Source: Lineus longissimus (taxonomy: Eukaryota > Nemertea > Pilidiophora > Heteronemertea > Lineidae). From it: DNA of 64,000 nt. The notes under the pieces are model-generated. The model was not told where the DNA came from. It did not search any database and saw only the letters and a program-made list of their open reading frames with translations. Of this stretch, positions 45,290-57,494 are shown piece by piece. The stretch is taken from the NCBI RefSeq assembly GCF_910592395.1, contig NC_088308.1, forward strand, positions 13,285,001 to 13,349,000, in the 5' to 3' direction. The position numbers were made by a program, and so were the translations under genes. How positions within the stretch are numbered: the first letter of the stretch is position 1; each line of letters starts with the position of its first letter.

Positions 45290-46069
45290 GTAATAAGTCG
45301 TGGGTTCAATGCATTTGTTCATACATTATTATTTGACTTACTTTTACTTTAAATTGTTCAATTCTTTTGCTATGATCTTTTATAAAAGTGCACCGCATTA
45401 TTTTGAATTCGAAAAAGTAATAACTCTCTTGTTCGAAATAGGTGTTAAACGGACTCAATATACAGCAGCTAGGTAGGCAAGATAAAGGTATCCAAAGAGC
45501 AGTTGCCTCGCTAATAAATGTCTACATACCAAATTTAGAGGGCTGAGGAAATAATAATAGCCGAACCACAAATATTAGTAAAATTTTGCAGTTTGACCTC
45601 TATGACCTTGAAAAGTAGGTCAAAATGCAAATTCCCCCACGATCGAATTTGCGTGATCAGCCTGATCCTGATGGTGATAATGACCAGTCAGTTGGGGGTA
45701 ATGATATAAGTAGTAGTGACAATGACTCAGGTGATGGGGGCAGGGGGGCAGCCTGCTGCAGGTGGGAATCAAGCTGCACGTGGCCGAGGGCGCCAAAGAG
45801 GCCCTCAGCTCATGCTATAAAAAAGTGGTAAAAATGGCAAAAATGCTGGCAAGATGGGGGAATAACTTTAAAATAGGGCTGGCAGTGAAAGAGTTAAGCA
45901 AACGCCAAGTAATTTTGAACGCCCTCTAAAGCGGGGATAACAAATTAACATTATGTAGAGAAAATATTGAAGTGCTTTCACATTATAAATTCTACTCAAA
46001 ACGGATCTTTCATGGAATGTAACCTGAAGGACACAAAAATTACTTTCTATCATGCAAGTCAGTTCTTAC
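45290..46069. other. Calcium-channel intron with family-B-like and piggyBac-like scraps
   Basis: CTATGACCTTGAAAAGTAGG near 45600 is a family B block. GGCAGTGAAAGAGTTAA near 45881-45897 looks like one end of a TTAA element with no partner. The Asp/Ser/Gly-rich open frame at 45625-45831 is not supported as a gene. Confidence 0.35.
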
Positions 46070-46159
46070 CTGAACATCAACATCAACTGCATCTATTCCA
46101 GTGTACATAATCGAAACCCAACCATCCTTAGAGCCAAGTACGAAGAGAGCCATCAATGC
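46070..46159 (-). CDS. Cav3-type calcium channel, domain III pore-loop exon
   Basis: Thirty codons, phase 0 at both ends, acceptor TTTTTTCCAG, donor TTCAG|GTAAGA. It encodes [30 protein letters not shown]. The aspartate in SKDGW is the domain III selectivity residue, where high-voltage-activated calcium channels have glutamate. Together with the domain IV aspartate it makes the second half of the EEDD filter. The small exon is confirmed by exact joining to both neighbours. Confidence 0.96.
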
Positions 46160-47107
46160 CTGGAAAAAATGCTTTTGGTATATATTTGGTTTTTGATGAC
46201 AACCATCAACAGAACATATGGTGTAGATGCTATTTAGCTGCTTTTGATGTTTTTGTAGGCCATTTCTTTCCTACTCCATGGACATTCGTGCTCCCACATT
46301 TTATAAGGCCCTAAACATTTTAATCTTGCTTTGTATTGACAGGGAAGCCCTTGACGGTTTTGGAACAAGTATTGAGGGTGTGAGCCAAATCAACGGGCCT
46401 TGAAAGGAGAAGGTATTTTTCTGACGAGTAAGGGAACGTGCCACAACGCGCCTTTTCTGGACAAAATATGCTGGGATGCGCCAAAACACACGCTTTTTGT
46501 TTGACCACGTCATTTTGGGGGCTACTAGTGTCATATCATTGAGCCAACGCACTGGGCTATCCAGATATGGAATAAAATATGCGGGTTTCTATTCTTGGTG
46601 TTTGGGAATCTTGCTGGGGAATCCTAGCGTTTTTACAATACAACACTATGAAGTTCAATCCGTTCACTGGATTCAAATTTACTGAGGATTGTCTACAGTT
46701 TCACCATTGTCCACAATGGCTTCATGATTTATCTTCATGATTTACGATGTTCTTCATGTCCAATCTCACAATTTCCTATGAAAAGACAAATGGCATTGTC
46801 CTCTCCGCCCAGTTCAACGTGTGTCAAGTTGAAATGCAAGTCTATTTAGGGTAGGGTATTCTCGTCGTTCATAGATGGCTTCCCCTATCTCTCTCTGAAA
46901 CCTTTTCAACTTATCGCACATGTGGGACTAGGCCGTAAGGACAATTCTGTCAGTCTTCTCAGGGGAAGTTTGGATATCTGACCTGGCCAACATCAGTTCT
47001 GAAGAAGCTATTTTGGATATGAATGAAACTGTAGACAATCTGCAGTTAATTTGAATCCAGTGAATATTTTGAATGTCATAGTATCATTTTGCTCTTTTGA
47101 CACTCAC
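46160..47107 (-). other. Calcium-channel intron, no other gene
   Basis: Several open frames on both strands around 46301-46685 have no recognisable domain. Direct copies of a TACAGTTT/GTAGACAATC block occur near 46690 and 47030. Confidence 0.35.
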
Positions 47108-47236
47108 CTGGCCAAGATTATCGAAGTTATATTTCTGATTTTGCCAAATATTCCTCGGATCTGACAGGCAGTGAGTCTTGTTCTTGACATAAATAGCAGT
47201 GGGACCAAGACAGTAGTAAAACTTTCCCTTGAATAA
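47108..47236 (-). CDS. Cav3-type calcium channel, domain III S5-pore turret exon
   Basis: Forty-three codons, phase 0 at both ends, acceptor CATTTTCAG, donor GGCCAG|GTGAGT. It encodes LFKGKFYYCLGPTAIYVKNK THCLSDPRNIWQNQKYNFDN LGQ, the extracellular loop after IIIS5 with two cysteines likely to form a disulfide, a possible N-glycosylation site (NKT) and the KYNFDNLGQ start of the pore helix. All are hallmarks of T-type channels. Confidence 0.97.
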
Positions 47237-47356
47237 CTGAAAATGATAAAGGGTGTTTTACATTTTGATTTAAACTAGTCCATCACTTGCACTGAGGTCA
47301 CATTAAATTTATGAATTTTTTGAAAGGCACTTCGAGGAAGGCATTAACATTATTAA

Positions 47357-47400
47357 ACTAAAGGCCCACGGGCCTGACGCTCAGCTGGAATTTTGTCCAA
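47357..47400 (+). mobile_element. Diverged family A 5' end (copy A4)
   Basis: AACTAAAGGCCCACGGGCCT then GACGCTCAGCTGGAA matches the family A start with several changes. No 3' end was seen, so this is a fragment. It lies in the intron between two domain III exons. Confidence 0.5.
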
Positions 47401-47763
47401 ACCAGTAATGGTACCAGTATAATGGACAAGATGGTGGCCAAGTTATGAGTGGAACATGCAGGCCCAAAAGCAATCCCATCTGAGGTATTTGGATGTTAAG
47501 GTGAAATAATCACTAGCTGTAACATACTTGACTGAGTAATCTAAAGCACCTGCAATACATGTATAAACATTATAAAAGCAAATAAGGCGACTGCCAGCAT
47601 AAAAGATCCAAAACAGCAATAACATTTGAATTGGCTCAATGGTCATTTGTTGGATTGTCATGATCAAAACAGTGATCAAGTTGGCAGAAAGTGATTTACA
47701 CTATTAATGTGAAAAACTTTGTTTTGTTTTAGTCAAAGTAAACTCATAAGAATAATGTTTTAC

Positions 47764-47890
47764 CTGTACTCCTAATATACCGAAGATAATGAAGAAAGTG
47801 CAGCATATGAGTACAATATTTCCAATTGGCCTGAGTGAGGAGAGAAGAGTCTGGACAACAAGCTTGAGGCCTGGAGCACGATTGATGACC
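47764..47890 (-). CDS. Cav3-type calcium channel, domain III end of S4, S4-S5 linker and S5 exon
   Basis: Enters in phase 2 (one base completes a codon) and leaves in phase 0 (GTACAG|GTAAAA). It encodes [42 protein letters not shown], the domain III S4-S5 coupling helix and S5. It is the most 5' exon found, and the preceding intron runs at least to the window end (over 16 kb). A family B repeat starts 37 bp upstream of the exon. Confidence 0.97.
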
Positions 47891-47926
47891 CTGAAATAAA
47901 GAAGTCATTGTAATGAAGACACATAC

Positions 47927-48802
47927 AATGAAATGGCTGGTCCAGGGACCCTGTGCTCACCTCGGGCAATGTCAATGCATGTCATTTGCAGTGGATATGG
48001 GGAGAACAGTTTCTGGCTAGTTTCACCAGTTTTTAATTCCATTGCATAATATTATTCTTCTCCGCACAATTGCACAAAAGAAAATTGCCGGTATCATTTA
48101 AAGTATAGCATTTTGGTTATAAAGTTGACTGAATTTCAGGGTCATTGAAGAGTGTACATGTCACATGGAAAATGGTTGACATATGTTCAACTGACAGCCA
48201 TATTTGTGATGGAATTAGACTGAAAATGAGGGATACTGATAAGAGTACATGGATACATAATCACATGATATTTGGTTGCAATCCGATCATTAATTTTAGA
48301 GTAATAGGACTTTAAGTTTCAAGATGGCCGCCATATTTGATGTCCGTGCAGGCCAAATTTTTGGGCTAGAATAGAGGGTCCCGAGATACATGTCCTCACA
48401 AGTTTAGAACCTTCTACATCTAGCTCAAATAGAAACGAAACGTGCCACCTATCGGTGATTTAGCGAACTTTGACCTCTTTGACCTTGAAAAGCAACTCAA
48501 ATCAAAAACCCATATGATATCTGATGTGCCCTTGCTGGGAGTACCTACATGAACCAAAAAAATTCATGAAAATCCGACCAAAGTCACAGGCAACTTTACA
48601 TGTTTGATGTTTTTGCATAACGCCCCCTGTTGGCCAAACAAAGAATAATTTTGGAACGAAAGGGTCCAAGGGTACATGTGTACCAAGTTTTAAGTCCAGA
48701 CCTCAAGGGGTTACGAAACGTGCCATATTAAGATAAGCCAACGTTGAACCACAAGAACGACGGATGTCACACCATCGTATAGGCTCATGAGATGAGCCAA
48801 TG
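47927..48802 (+). mobile_element. Family B repeat (copy B7, short-interior subfamily)
   Basis: Starts AATGAAATGGCTGGTCCAGG, then GTGCTCACC, GCATGTCATTTGCAGTGGA, and ends CTCATGAGATGAGCCAA. It is similar to 13551-14572. It abuts another family B start at 48800. Confidence 0.6.
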
Positions 48803-48848
48803 AAAAGACAAGGGGTCATTGTTCTCACCGTACATATTTGGTGCTTAA

Positions 48849-49660
48849 CCCCTATCGTGCCCATGATCGCAGATCTGCGTGTTTTTTAAAATGTTGGGAT
48901 TGCCCATGATCGCAGATATGCACATCGACAACACCCCTCAGTAATTTCAATCCAGCAAACAACCTATTCCACGTATAGTATCAACCCTACGTATCGTCGT
49001 CATGGTAACCCCACTTCAAAAGACCTTGACCTTCAAAGTGAATGCTTCAATAGAAATCTGTGAAAATCACGTCGAAGTCAGTGTCATAAGATATTTTTAG
49101 AATTGAGATATTTTCAGGATCAGTTATAAAGTGTCAACGACCCTTCCAGTGCAATTCTTAGGGCCAACATCGATAATATGGCAGGGAAATAATGGAAATA
49201 AACACTTGAATTGATTCCCACATGATTTTAATTCCAATAAGTTACAAATCAATATTTTTTGGAACATTTGTCAACATCGATAATATGGCAGGGAAATAAT
49301 GGAAATAAACACTTGAATCGATTCCCACATGATTTTATTTCCGATAAGTTACAAATCAATATTTTTTTGATTTTTTTTCAAAATTTGGTGTTTTTGAATG
49401 AAATAACAAGTTTTTACCCCCGAAATTTTTTTCTTGCATGTAAACTTTGTAAACATCAATTTGTAGCCTTGATTAAGACCTGAAAGGTTTTCAATTACTT
49501 CAAAGCACTATTTTCAAAGATAAAAGATTTACAATGGGTCCAATTGTGCATACATATTTTAATAAAATTGTAAAAAAAAATTGTGGTCCCACAGCAATGT
49601 ACAGCAAAATTATGGGCCCCAGACTAGGTCTCATGAACAAATTTGTGGGGACGAAAGGGT
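48849..49660. mobile_element. TTAA-type MITE inserted in family B copy B8
   Basis: Left end CCCCTATCGTGCCC after TTAA (48845-48848); right end GGGGACGAAAGGG followed by TAAA, an imperfect TTAA. About 810 bp. It contains an internal direct repeat of about 107 bp (49165 and 49272, CAACATCGATAATATGGCAG). Confidence 0.55.
49165..49370. repeat. 107-bp tandem duplication
   Basis: CAACATCGATAATATGGCAG at 49165 recurs at 49272, and the two copies stay nearly identical for about 90 bp (CACTTGAAT(T/C)GATTCCCAC, AAGTTACAAATCAATATTTT). It lies inside the TTAA-type MITE. Confidence 0.8.
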
Positions 49661-50130
49661 AAAGAATTCATGCTGGTGTAGAAACATGCTATGGTATACA
49701 GGGTGAGTCAATAAAAAGGTAATCCAGAAGAAGGGTTACTTCGTTTAGGATAATACTTTTTTGGCCAAAATTATTGTTTTACCATGACGTAGAAGCTACC
49801 ACTGATCCTCTGATACATTGATTACAATCCTTTAATCATGCATCACATTTGACGCAGATTGGTAGCCATGCGTAGGGAGTTAATTCGACAAAGGTCTCAG
49901 TGTCATTCATTTGGATATGATATAATCAGAAATTAGTGATTCCTTCGACAATTGATATATTCACTTAATTTTTGAGGCCTTGCATCACACATCACCATCA
50001 ACTTCAAACATAAATGTCGAAGCATTTTGGTGTCAAAATCGCTAAAATGTAAATTTCTGCCGCAATTCTTCAAAAACAGGTTTAAGTACAGCAGCTTCAG
50101 CAGTTACGAAACAAGCCACCCATGTCTTAC

Positions 50131-51173
50131 AACTACGACAAGCTAATTATACCTGTATAAAAATGTTCATGTCAAACAAGATGAAAATATAGTACTCTTT
50201 GCACTTTCTACAATTTACAGCAATTTTGATAGCATGACAAAATAACCCTACTAAAAAAATTACCCTTGGTATAAGACACTGTAAGAAACAAATACCTTAC
50301 AGTACCCTAGCCAAGGGTAAATTCTGTTAAGTAGGGAATACCCCTTCTTCTAAAAAGCCCCCCCCCCCCAAAAAAAAACAACAAAAACATCATTGTTGTG
50401 TGTGAGAAGTTCAAATCTCCCGTCATTGAGACTTTCAGTAACCATAACGTCATAATCTGTGCCAAAAGAAAAATCACTCAAACTCATTGATTAGTTTTCA
50501 CAGATATAAGAAACTGGAGTAACAAAATATATGCCAGAACAGCCAGCCATATGCACAGTGATGCCGGTTTGCATCACTGGGCACCTCGTCAGTTCCTGTG
50601 TTTGGTGTTTTTTAAATGTTAAGCTTTTAGTGTTTTAATCTGCTGGTGATTAGTGTGTAATGGTGTGATTGGTTGGAGACGTATTGATCATGGGAATAAA
50701 GGCAATATTGAGACTAAGTGTCTATGACCTAAAAAAAGCAGGTCTTGTCAAAAACCCAAGTGACATATCATGCCCTATGGTGGTTAGTTGTACCCATGAT
50801 ATCAGATTGATGGCAATCGGGCAAGTAGTACTAAGCAATAATCAGATTCTTAAGGTTTTCGGATTCAGTCCCCTGGACTGGCCAAGCTGTGAATCAGATC
50901 AAAACGAACTTCAGTCTCGGTATATACATTTCGGTATGTGCCAGTCCTGTAGCCTACTGAGCAAAATTAAGGGAATTTGGATTTTTGGAACTTGTTTTCT
51001 CAAGCCTGGTGCTATGTAACCAAAGGAGGTAAAGATAAACAATTGGTTGTAACTAATAACCAATTAACTAAACTTTAATTTCAAATGAAGAAAAATATGC
51101 AAACTTATGCAAATTACGTCATATGACCGAATTAACATATTCCGTGACTCTATTTCAAGTGATTTTTTTTCAA
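50131..51173. other. Intronic DNA, no gene recognised
   Basis: A short inverted pair TACCCTTGG...CCAAGGGTA (about 50268 and 50306) may form a hairpin. A family-B-like scrap (CAGTCCCCTGGACTGGCCAA) lies near 50866. The 116-codon plus-strand frame at 50669-51019 crosses that scrap and is not supported. Confidence 0.35.
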
Positions 51174-53410
<2,237 letters not shown>

Positions 53411-54357
53411 CCTCTAATGGAGCAATTACCATTAGGTTAGTGGTAAAAAACATGCATGATATTGATTGCCATGGTCGCTGTGCATATTTCAGAACAAAAA
53501 AATTTAAAAAGAGCAAAGTTGAATTTTTCGGGGATTTTAGTAAAAAAATTGCCAAAACAGTCATTTGGCCGCCGCGCTGTTTTGCAGCGCTCAGAACACA
53601 TTTCTCTCATCTAGGGTGCGGTCACCTATCGATCAAAATTTGCCACCAACTTCCGCCATATTTAAAACCTCTGTAGCATTTGAGACTGTTCGGAGTGATT
53701 GCTGAATTCAAAATGGCAAAATTGTAAGTTTTTGAAAGGTGTTTATTTCATCAAATTCCAAGCAAAATCAGCCAAGTTTGATCAATTTTTCAGTAGTTGA
53801 TATTCACTAAAGATATTTTTCCAATTTGAGAAGATAGTTCGTAAATTGATATTTTCAGAAGTGGTTGACCAGTCCGCAATGAGTTCATTTGAAACATCAG
53901 GGCTCCTGGTTTCCTAAATATTTCTTTGAGGTGTCTCCTCTGGGGTTGTGACTATATACAAAGGTTGTGAACATCCCAGAACAGGGTTGTTTTATAACAG
54001 GGAACAGCCCATAACGAGAAAGGTGCTTGTTGGGAAGAAGAGAGGCTGAAAGCCATAAGGTAAGAAAATGAGACTGGCATAAAGGTTGTGCCAGTTAATT
54101 AGGACTAGCACCTTCCCCTGAAACGGCTGTGAACAGAACCGGCTGTGATGCATAAGCCGGATATGGACATAATAAGGACACTGAGTGACTTTTTATTTAA
54201 AGATTTATAATAATGATGGGCCCCGAAATGATATTGAAATTGCAGCGCAGATGATTTTGGTATTTACAAGAAGCAGCTGAATAATAAGGGGCCAGGAAAA
54301 AAACAAGGAGTGGGGCAAAAACCGCACCAAGATTGTGACCCAAAGTTGGGACACATG
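53411..54357. other. Intronic DNA, no gene recognised
   Basis: Short frames only. GATGGCGG-like and CGCCATATTT motifs near 53655 look repeat-derived. Confidence 0.3.
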
Positions 54358-55171
54358 AAACTAGAGGCCTGGCGGCCTGAATAGCTACGCTGGCGGAATT
54401 TAATAGCAAGGAATAAGATGAATAACAAGAAAATGTAGCAAGTAGTATATGCGAGTACCAGAATGTAGGTTATTGTAGATAGGGAGATGTGGACAGACTA
54501 GATGGAATCAAGTTTAGACAAAGGGGGCCAAATTCATGAAGGGTGTTCAGCTTAAAACAGCGTTTAACTACTGAATAGACAGATTCAGATCCTTCACGTA
54601 AATCTTCACAGAATATGAATAGGCCCTATAACTAATCAGGGAGAAGTTACACACGTCTAATGAATTTGGCCCCTAGGGTGGATGACAGTTGTGAAGGTTT
54701 TATTTGAACTGCAGTGAATGAAGTAGTTGAGGGGTTCTTTTGTCACATCCGGTCTTCAATACCTTCAGTGCCTTTGCTCCAACTGTGTTTAAGCAGGCCA
54801 GCGCAAAACTGCTCTTTCAATACCTTTAGTTTGATACCATTAACGCGACTGTCTTCCTCTAACAGTGTTCAAGTTGTTTAGTGAGTCATAAAAGTATATC
54901 ACGGTAAACCTACTCTTAAACACTTCTAGTTTGATATCAAAGACGGATGACACCTTTCGCTGCAACCATCTCCAAGTAGGTCAGTCGGTAATGAAAATGG
55001 GTTAGCACAAACCTACTGTTCATTATGTTTAGTTCGTTACCAAACACAACTAATTTAGCTATAACAGTCTTATAGTAAGGCAGAAGGTCATAAAAGTACG
55101 TCAGTGCAAATCTCTCCTTCATTTCCTTGAGTTTAGATTAATTCTTGTGACACTGCCCTATTCCCTCCCAT

Positions 55172-55540
55172 AAGGCTACACTGCAGTCTCTAGATTGTGA
55201 CACGAGGCATGATGCCATCTCTAACATTACCCTCTCTACTCGCATATCAATCAGGCTACAATGCGGTATCTTACTTGATTGTGTCATGAGGCATGATGCC
55301 GTCTCTTTCATCACCCGCTTCTCTTATATCAATCAGGCTACAACAAAGCCTTACATGACTGTGACATCAGGCTCGATAACGTCTCATACATCACACTCTT
55401 CTCTTATATCGATCAGGCTACAATGTGGTCACTTACTAGATTGTGACATCACCCTCTTGTCTCATATCATTCAGGCGACAATGCGGTATCTTACTTGATT
55501 GTGATATGAGGCATGATGACGTCTCTTACATCACCATACC
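55172..55540. repeat. 81-bp tandem repeat inside family C copy 2
   Basis: Same array as 36589-36950 with identical unit spacing and scattered substitutions. This shows that the array predates the divergence of the two copies and has not changed in length since. Confidence 0.8.
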
Positions 55541-56057
55541 CCTTGCCTGACCTCTTCTGAAAAGGTGCTTGACTTTCAGTTGCAAGTTGCGGGATAGTCG
55601 GGTAAATATACAGTTTGACCCAAAAAAAATTGCTAGAAAAGGTTTTTCAACTGTTCCTAGTAGTATTGGATGTGGAGAATATCATACTAAAAATCTACCA
55701 AAATCAGACTACTGGAAAGTTGTCAAATCCAAGATGGCGTCCAAGATGGCCGCCAATACCTTAAAATAGCTATAACTCCCTTACTATTTACCCTAGAATG
55801 ACAATTATGGTGTCTACACCCAGGTTTCAGGGGTCAAGGAACACACTGAAAACAGTTAAACCACCATTGAGTAATCAGGATGTCAGAAAATCCAAGATGG
55901 CGGCCAAAAATGGCTGCCGATATCCTAAAATCACTACCACACTTCACTAGAATTATAATTTTTGTACCCACCCCTTGCTTTTAGGTATCTAATAAGGTGA
56001 ATTAAATAATGATTAAGTTATCAGTTCATCAAAGATATTAATATGGCAAAAATACTG

Positions 56058-56237
56058 TCATAGGCATCCCCAGGGGGGTCGCGGGGGGGGGGTGCGAACG
56101 ACCCGCTTTTGGGAAAATATTTTGAAATTGACCGTGAAAATCCGCTCGTCAGAAAAAAGTCTATGAAAATGACTGTGAAAGACCCCGCTTTTTGACAAAA
56201 CGACCCCCCTTTCAAAATCCTTTGGACGCCTATGACA
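56058..56237. mobile_element. 180-bp nested MITE
   Basis: TGTCATAGGCATCC on the left and GGACGCCTATGACA on the right are inverted. Runs of G and C follow inside each end (GGGGGGTCGCGGGG, CGACCCCCCTTTC). The flanks are not clear. Confidence 0.45.
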
Positions 56238-56281
56238 TGTATGGCTATGACTTAAAAAGTTACCATTGTTTATACATATTG

Positions 56282-56455
56282 TCAGTCACACTCTTGCCCT
56301 TCCTCATCCTCCTCTTCAATAAATGTGGCCTGGTTGTACGGATTGTCACATGTGTCTAACTGGCATTGTCCACAGGCAGGAGTGCATGGTAGCCCATACA
56401 CCCTGCAGCTACAGCGTGGTGTACTGCAGGCAGTTTTGCAAGTTTTGCAAGTTTT
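56282..56455 (-). pseudogene. C-terminal CXC (Cys-rich) segment of the transposon gene, out of frame
   Basis: On the minus strand the frame KTCKTCKTACSTPRCSCRVY GLPCTPACGQCQLDTCDNP is a compact cysteine cluster of the CXC/tesmin-like type. It is followed by an acidic tail (FIEEEDEEGQECD) and a stop near 56282. It lies directly after, but one frame off, the main open frame ending at 56457. In related long proteins, as I recall them, this cluster is the C-terminus. Here the sequence between is deleted or spliced. Confidence 0.6.
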
Positions 56456-56456
56456 G

Positions 56457-57494
56457 CTAGGGCTGACATAAGACTATTGATGTTATATACTGTTGTAACA
56501 GAAAAAAAAGAGCAGGGGGGAATGGACTTAGCTCATATCCCATAACATCCTCCAATGAAAGTTCACCTGTTTTTGACACAACCAGAAATCGCTGGAACAA
56601 CAGAGCAGGGTCGATAACTTGATCTGGAGCAACTTTGATGGCTGACACATCACCAAGGGTTATGGCTTTATGTTTCCGTTTGAAGGAGAAGGTGAAAGCG
56701 GGCTGTCCATTCATATTTTCCATGATTGTCCTTCCAACAGACTCAAATTCGTCAACATTCACATTGGCATTCGCAACTACACCATTGACTATATTCCATA
56801 AAGAGGGGTCTTCAGAGAAGGGTGAGCAGGATGTCAGTTTGGTACTGATCTTTTCTAGGTCTGAAGTATCCCTCTTCATCCTTGCTTCAGTCAAATCTTT
56901 ATGTTGTTCCCTTGTAGTGTATGAAAGGTTGTTAAGTTCTTGCATTGCGCTATTATACTCGGCGGTGATGAGAGTTGACATGGTCCACAGCGATCTCTGT
57001 TCTTCCGTCATTCCACTTCCACGTGTCAGTCCACCCGAGGTCTTTAGCGACTTCATCAAGGTCTGTTCAATAACAAGATCAGAACTGAGGCCCGCCCAGT
57101 ACCGATTGCTACGACAAATCACATGAAGACCATTGGAGAATTTGTGATACACGTCTGGGTGTGTGGTCTCTAGTTGCACCATTTCCTGGATGTAGAAGTG
57201 TGCAGATTTAAGATAATTAGAGTGGCCAGCTGCAGCAAATATCGGGAGACAGTCGGAAACAGCGCTTAAATGCAACGACCATGACCCGGTGCGATCGGCC
57301 ATGATTAATGCTCTTGCAACTGCTAACATCTTCTGATAATTCAGCCACAACTGACTTGTCTTCGAACGCGCACAAAGTTCGGTCTTACGTTTGTCCAATT
57401 CTAGATTGATTTTACCATTGTGTCTGATGTAACTACACTTTCCAATGAATGCCATTTTGGGCGCCATCTTGGGCACCATCTTGGATTTCCTCAT
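56457..57494 (-). CDS. Transposon-borne protein of an uncharacterised CXC-tailed family (345 aa, truncated)
   Basis: ATG at 57494 lies inside the right terminal repeat, so MRKSKMVPKMAPKMAF is translated TIR. The conserved-looking part begins at about residue 45: LWLNYQKMLAVARALIMADR, LHLSAVSDCLPIFAAAGHSN, THPDVYHKF, CRSNRYWAGLSSDLVIEQTL MKSLKTSGGLTRGSGMTEEQ R, REQHKDLTEARMKRDTSDLE, NPSLW-like PSLWNIVNGVVANANVNVDE, and SFKRKHKAITLGD. It ends shortly after the ELSPFPPALF motif, where longer relatives, as I recall, continue. I recognise the pattern as a family scattered in many invertebrate genomes; I cannot name a proven function. From memory, long versions have a PIN/FEN-like nuclease-type region and then the CXC tail; both are lost or out of frame here. 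No signal peptide or membrane span. Confidence 0.75.
   Translation of the reverse strand: MRKSKMVPKMAPKMAFIGKCSYIRHNGKINLELDKRKTELCARSKTSQLWLNYQKMLAVARALIMADRTGSWSLHLSAVSDCLPIFAAAGHSNYLKSAHFYIQEMVQLETTHPDVYHKFSNGLHVICRSNRYWAGLSSDLVIEQTLMKSLKTSGGLTRGSGMTEEQRSLWTMSTLITAEYNSAMQELNNLSYTTREQHKDLTEARMKRDTSDLEKISTKLTSCSPFSEDPSLWNIVNGVVANANVNVDEFESVGRTIMENMNGQPAFTFSFKRKHKAITLGDVSAIKVAPDQVIDPALLFQRFLVVSKTGELSLEDVMGYELSPFPPALFFLLQQYITSIVLCQP

Larger units (their letters stand above)
48800..50130 (+). mobile_element. Family B repeat (copy B8), interrupted by a TTAA-type insertion
   Basis: Starts AATGAAAAGACAAGGGGTCA, then TTCTCACC. Its sequence ...TTTGGTGCTTAA breaks at 48848 and resumes at about 49665 with GAATTCATGCTGG and AGAAACATGCT. 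Uninterrupted copies read TTGGTGGTTAGGAATTCATC (14640, 25248). The 3' end is degenerate. Confidence 0.55.

Noticed and set aside
56635-57126. 163-codon plus-strand open frame
   Set aside because: It is the reverse-strand shadow of the transposon gene at 56457-57494, whose composition and conserved-looking motifs are on the minus strand.
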